Assembly: GCA_003212395.1 (NCBI GenBank) | Contig: QCPU01000001.1 | Location: 249,761 to 313,760, forward strand | DNA length: 64,000 nt | Source: Prochlorococcus sp. AG-442-B03 | Lineage (GTDB): Bacteria > Cyanobacteriota > Cyanobacteriia > PCC-6307 > Cyanobiaceae | Reading direction: 5' to 3' | Shown here: piece by piece, positions 63,817-64,000 of the stretch | How the letters are laid out: every line of letters starts with the position of its first letter | Position numbering within the stretch: the first letter of the stretch is position 1 | Made by a program: the position numbers and the translations under genes | The notes under the pieces: model-generated | The model's database searches: none | What the model was told of the DNA's origin: nothing | Seen by the model: only the letters and a program-made list of their open reading frames with translations

Positions 63817-63883
63817 ATGAAATTAATTATTGATTAATATATGGTTAAATCTATTTTATTAGAGTCGAGAGGACAAATACACA

Positions 63884-64000
63884 ATGAGAACTTTTCTGAA
63901 AGTTATTTCATTTAGTTCTGCGCTACTTTTGGCAGGAAACACTCCTCAAATTTATTCTTCTGAACAAAAAAAAATAGATTTAAATTCTAATATTTCAATT
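63884..64000 (+). CDS. Secreted protein, paralog of preceding gene (3' end outside window)
   Basis: Thirty-nine codons are visible, running off the window. They match the start of the preceding gene at 30 of 39 positions, including the signal peptide core SSALLLAG and QIYSSE. Differences lie mainly around the cleavage site. The gene is preceded by its own iteron block and inverted repeat, so this is a tandem duplicate cassette rather than a chance match. Confidence 0.85.
   Translation, partial: MRTFLKVISFSSALLLAGNTPQIYSSEQKKIDLNSNISI

Overview
The window looks like a chromosomal segment of a high-light-adapted Prochlorococcus (HL clade), a streamlined marine picocyanobacterium. The DNA is visibly very AT-rich, genes are packed with short or negative gaps, and many hallmarks are cyanobacterial: psbX, a probable petL, ndhO, zeta-carotene desaturase, Ycf66 and Ycf33-type proteins, CRR7, two high-light-inducible proteins, a SufBCDS operon and a radical-SAM DUF512 protein. 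Species and strain are inferred from gene content and style, not from a database match. There is no rRNA, CRISPR array or insertion sequence. No gene-free gap exceeds about 300 bases.

Layout. 1-8.9 kb: the 3' part of smc, a PRC-barrel protein, a lipid-A-disaccharide-synthase-like glycosyltransferase, tRNA-Leu (anticodon AAG), accC, YggT, psbX and a Ycf66 protein. 8.9-12.5 kb: a leftward block with an Hli protein, an SbmA/BacA-type ABC exporter, a HIT protein and peptide deformylase. 12.5-21 kb: an S9 peptidase, the leftward sufBCDS iron-sulfur operon, a divergent unknown gene and a DUF4912 protein. 21-28 kb: phosphoglucomutase, RarA, a phosphopantetheinyl transferase, a PrxQ-type peroxiredoxin, CoaX, CysH and a type II NADH dehydrogenase. 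28-32 kb: an ion transport cluster of an SLC13-type permease with RCK-C domains followed by KtrB and KtrA. 32-38.6 kb: a run of small genes (ribbon-helix-helix regulator, small unknown proteins, a Cys-rich microprotein, a tiny Hli) plus an ABC-F ATPase, an HtrA protease and a BrkB protein. 38.6-47.5 kb: an IMPase coupled to a TolC-like protein, the DUF512 radical SAM protein, a DUF3120 protein coupled to NadB, a VKOR-thioredoxin fusion, RimO and probable PetL. 47.5-62 kb: mainly housekeeping and photosynthesis genes (tandem PTPS protein, AroK, CRR7, GST, RbfA, HemD, ZDS, SufA, NdhO, DnaJ-type protein, CysK, orphan ABC ATPase) with one visibly decayed small gene near 57.4 kb.

The last 2 kb differ. 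A tRNA-Asn with its terminator is followed by GC-richer iterated repeats on an exact 11-bp lattice, then a predicted secreted protein gene. The same arrangement (repeats, inverted repeat, paralogous secreted protein gene) then starts again and runs off the window. This looks like the left edge of a tRNA-anchored genomic island built from tandem cassettes, and it is the most interesting part of the window.

Functionally the core region joins sulfur metabolism (Suf system, SufA, CysH, CysK, possible sulfate uptake), photosynthetic electron transport (PsbX, PetL, NdhO, NDH-2, CRR7, VKOR), carotenoid and tetrapyrrole synthesis (ZDS, HemD), lipid and cofactor synthesis (AccC, NadB, CoaX), and K+/Na+ homeostasis (KtrAB).
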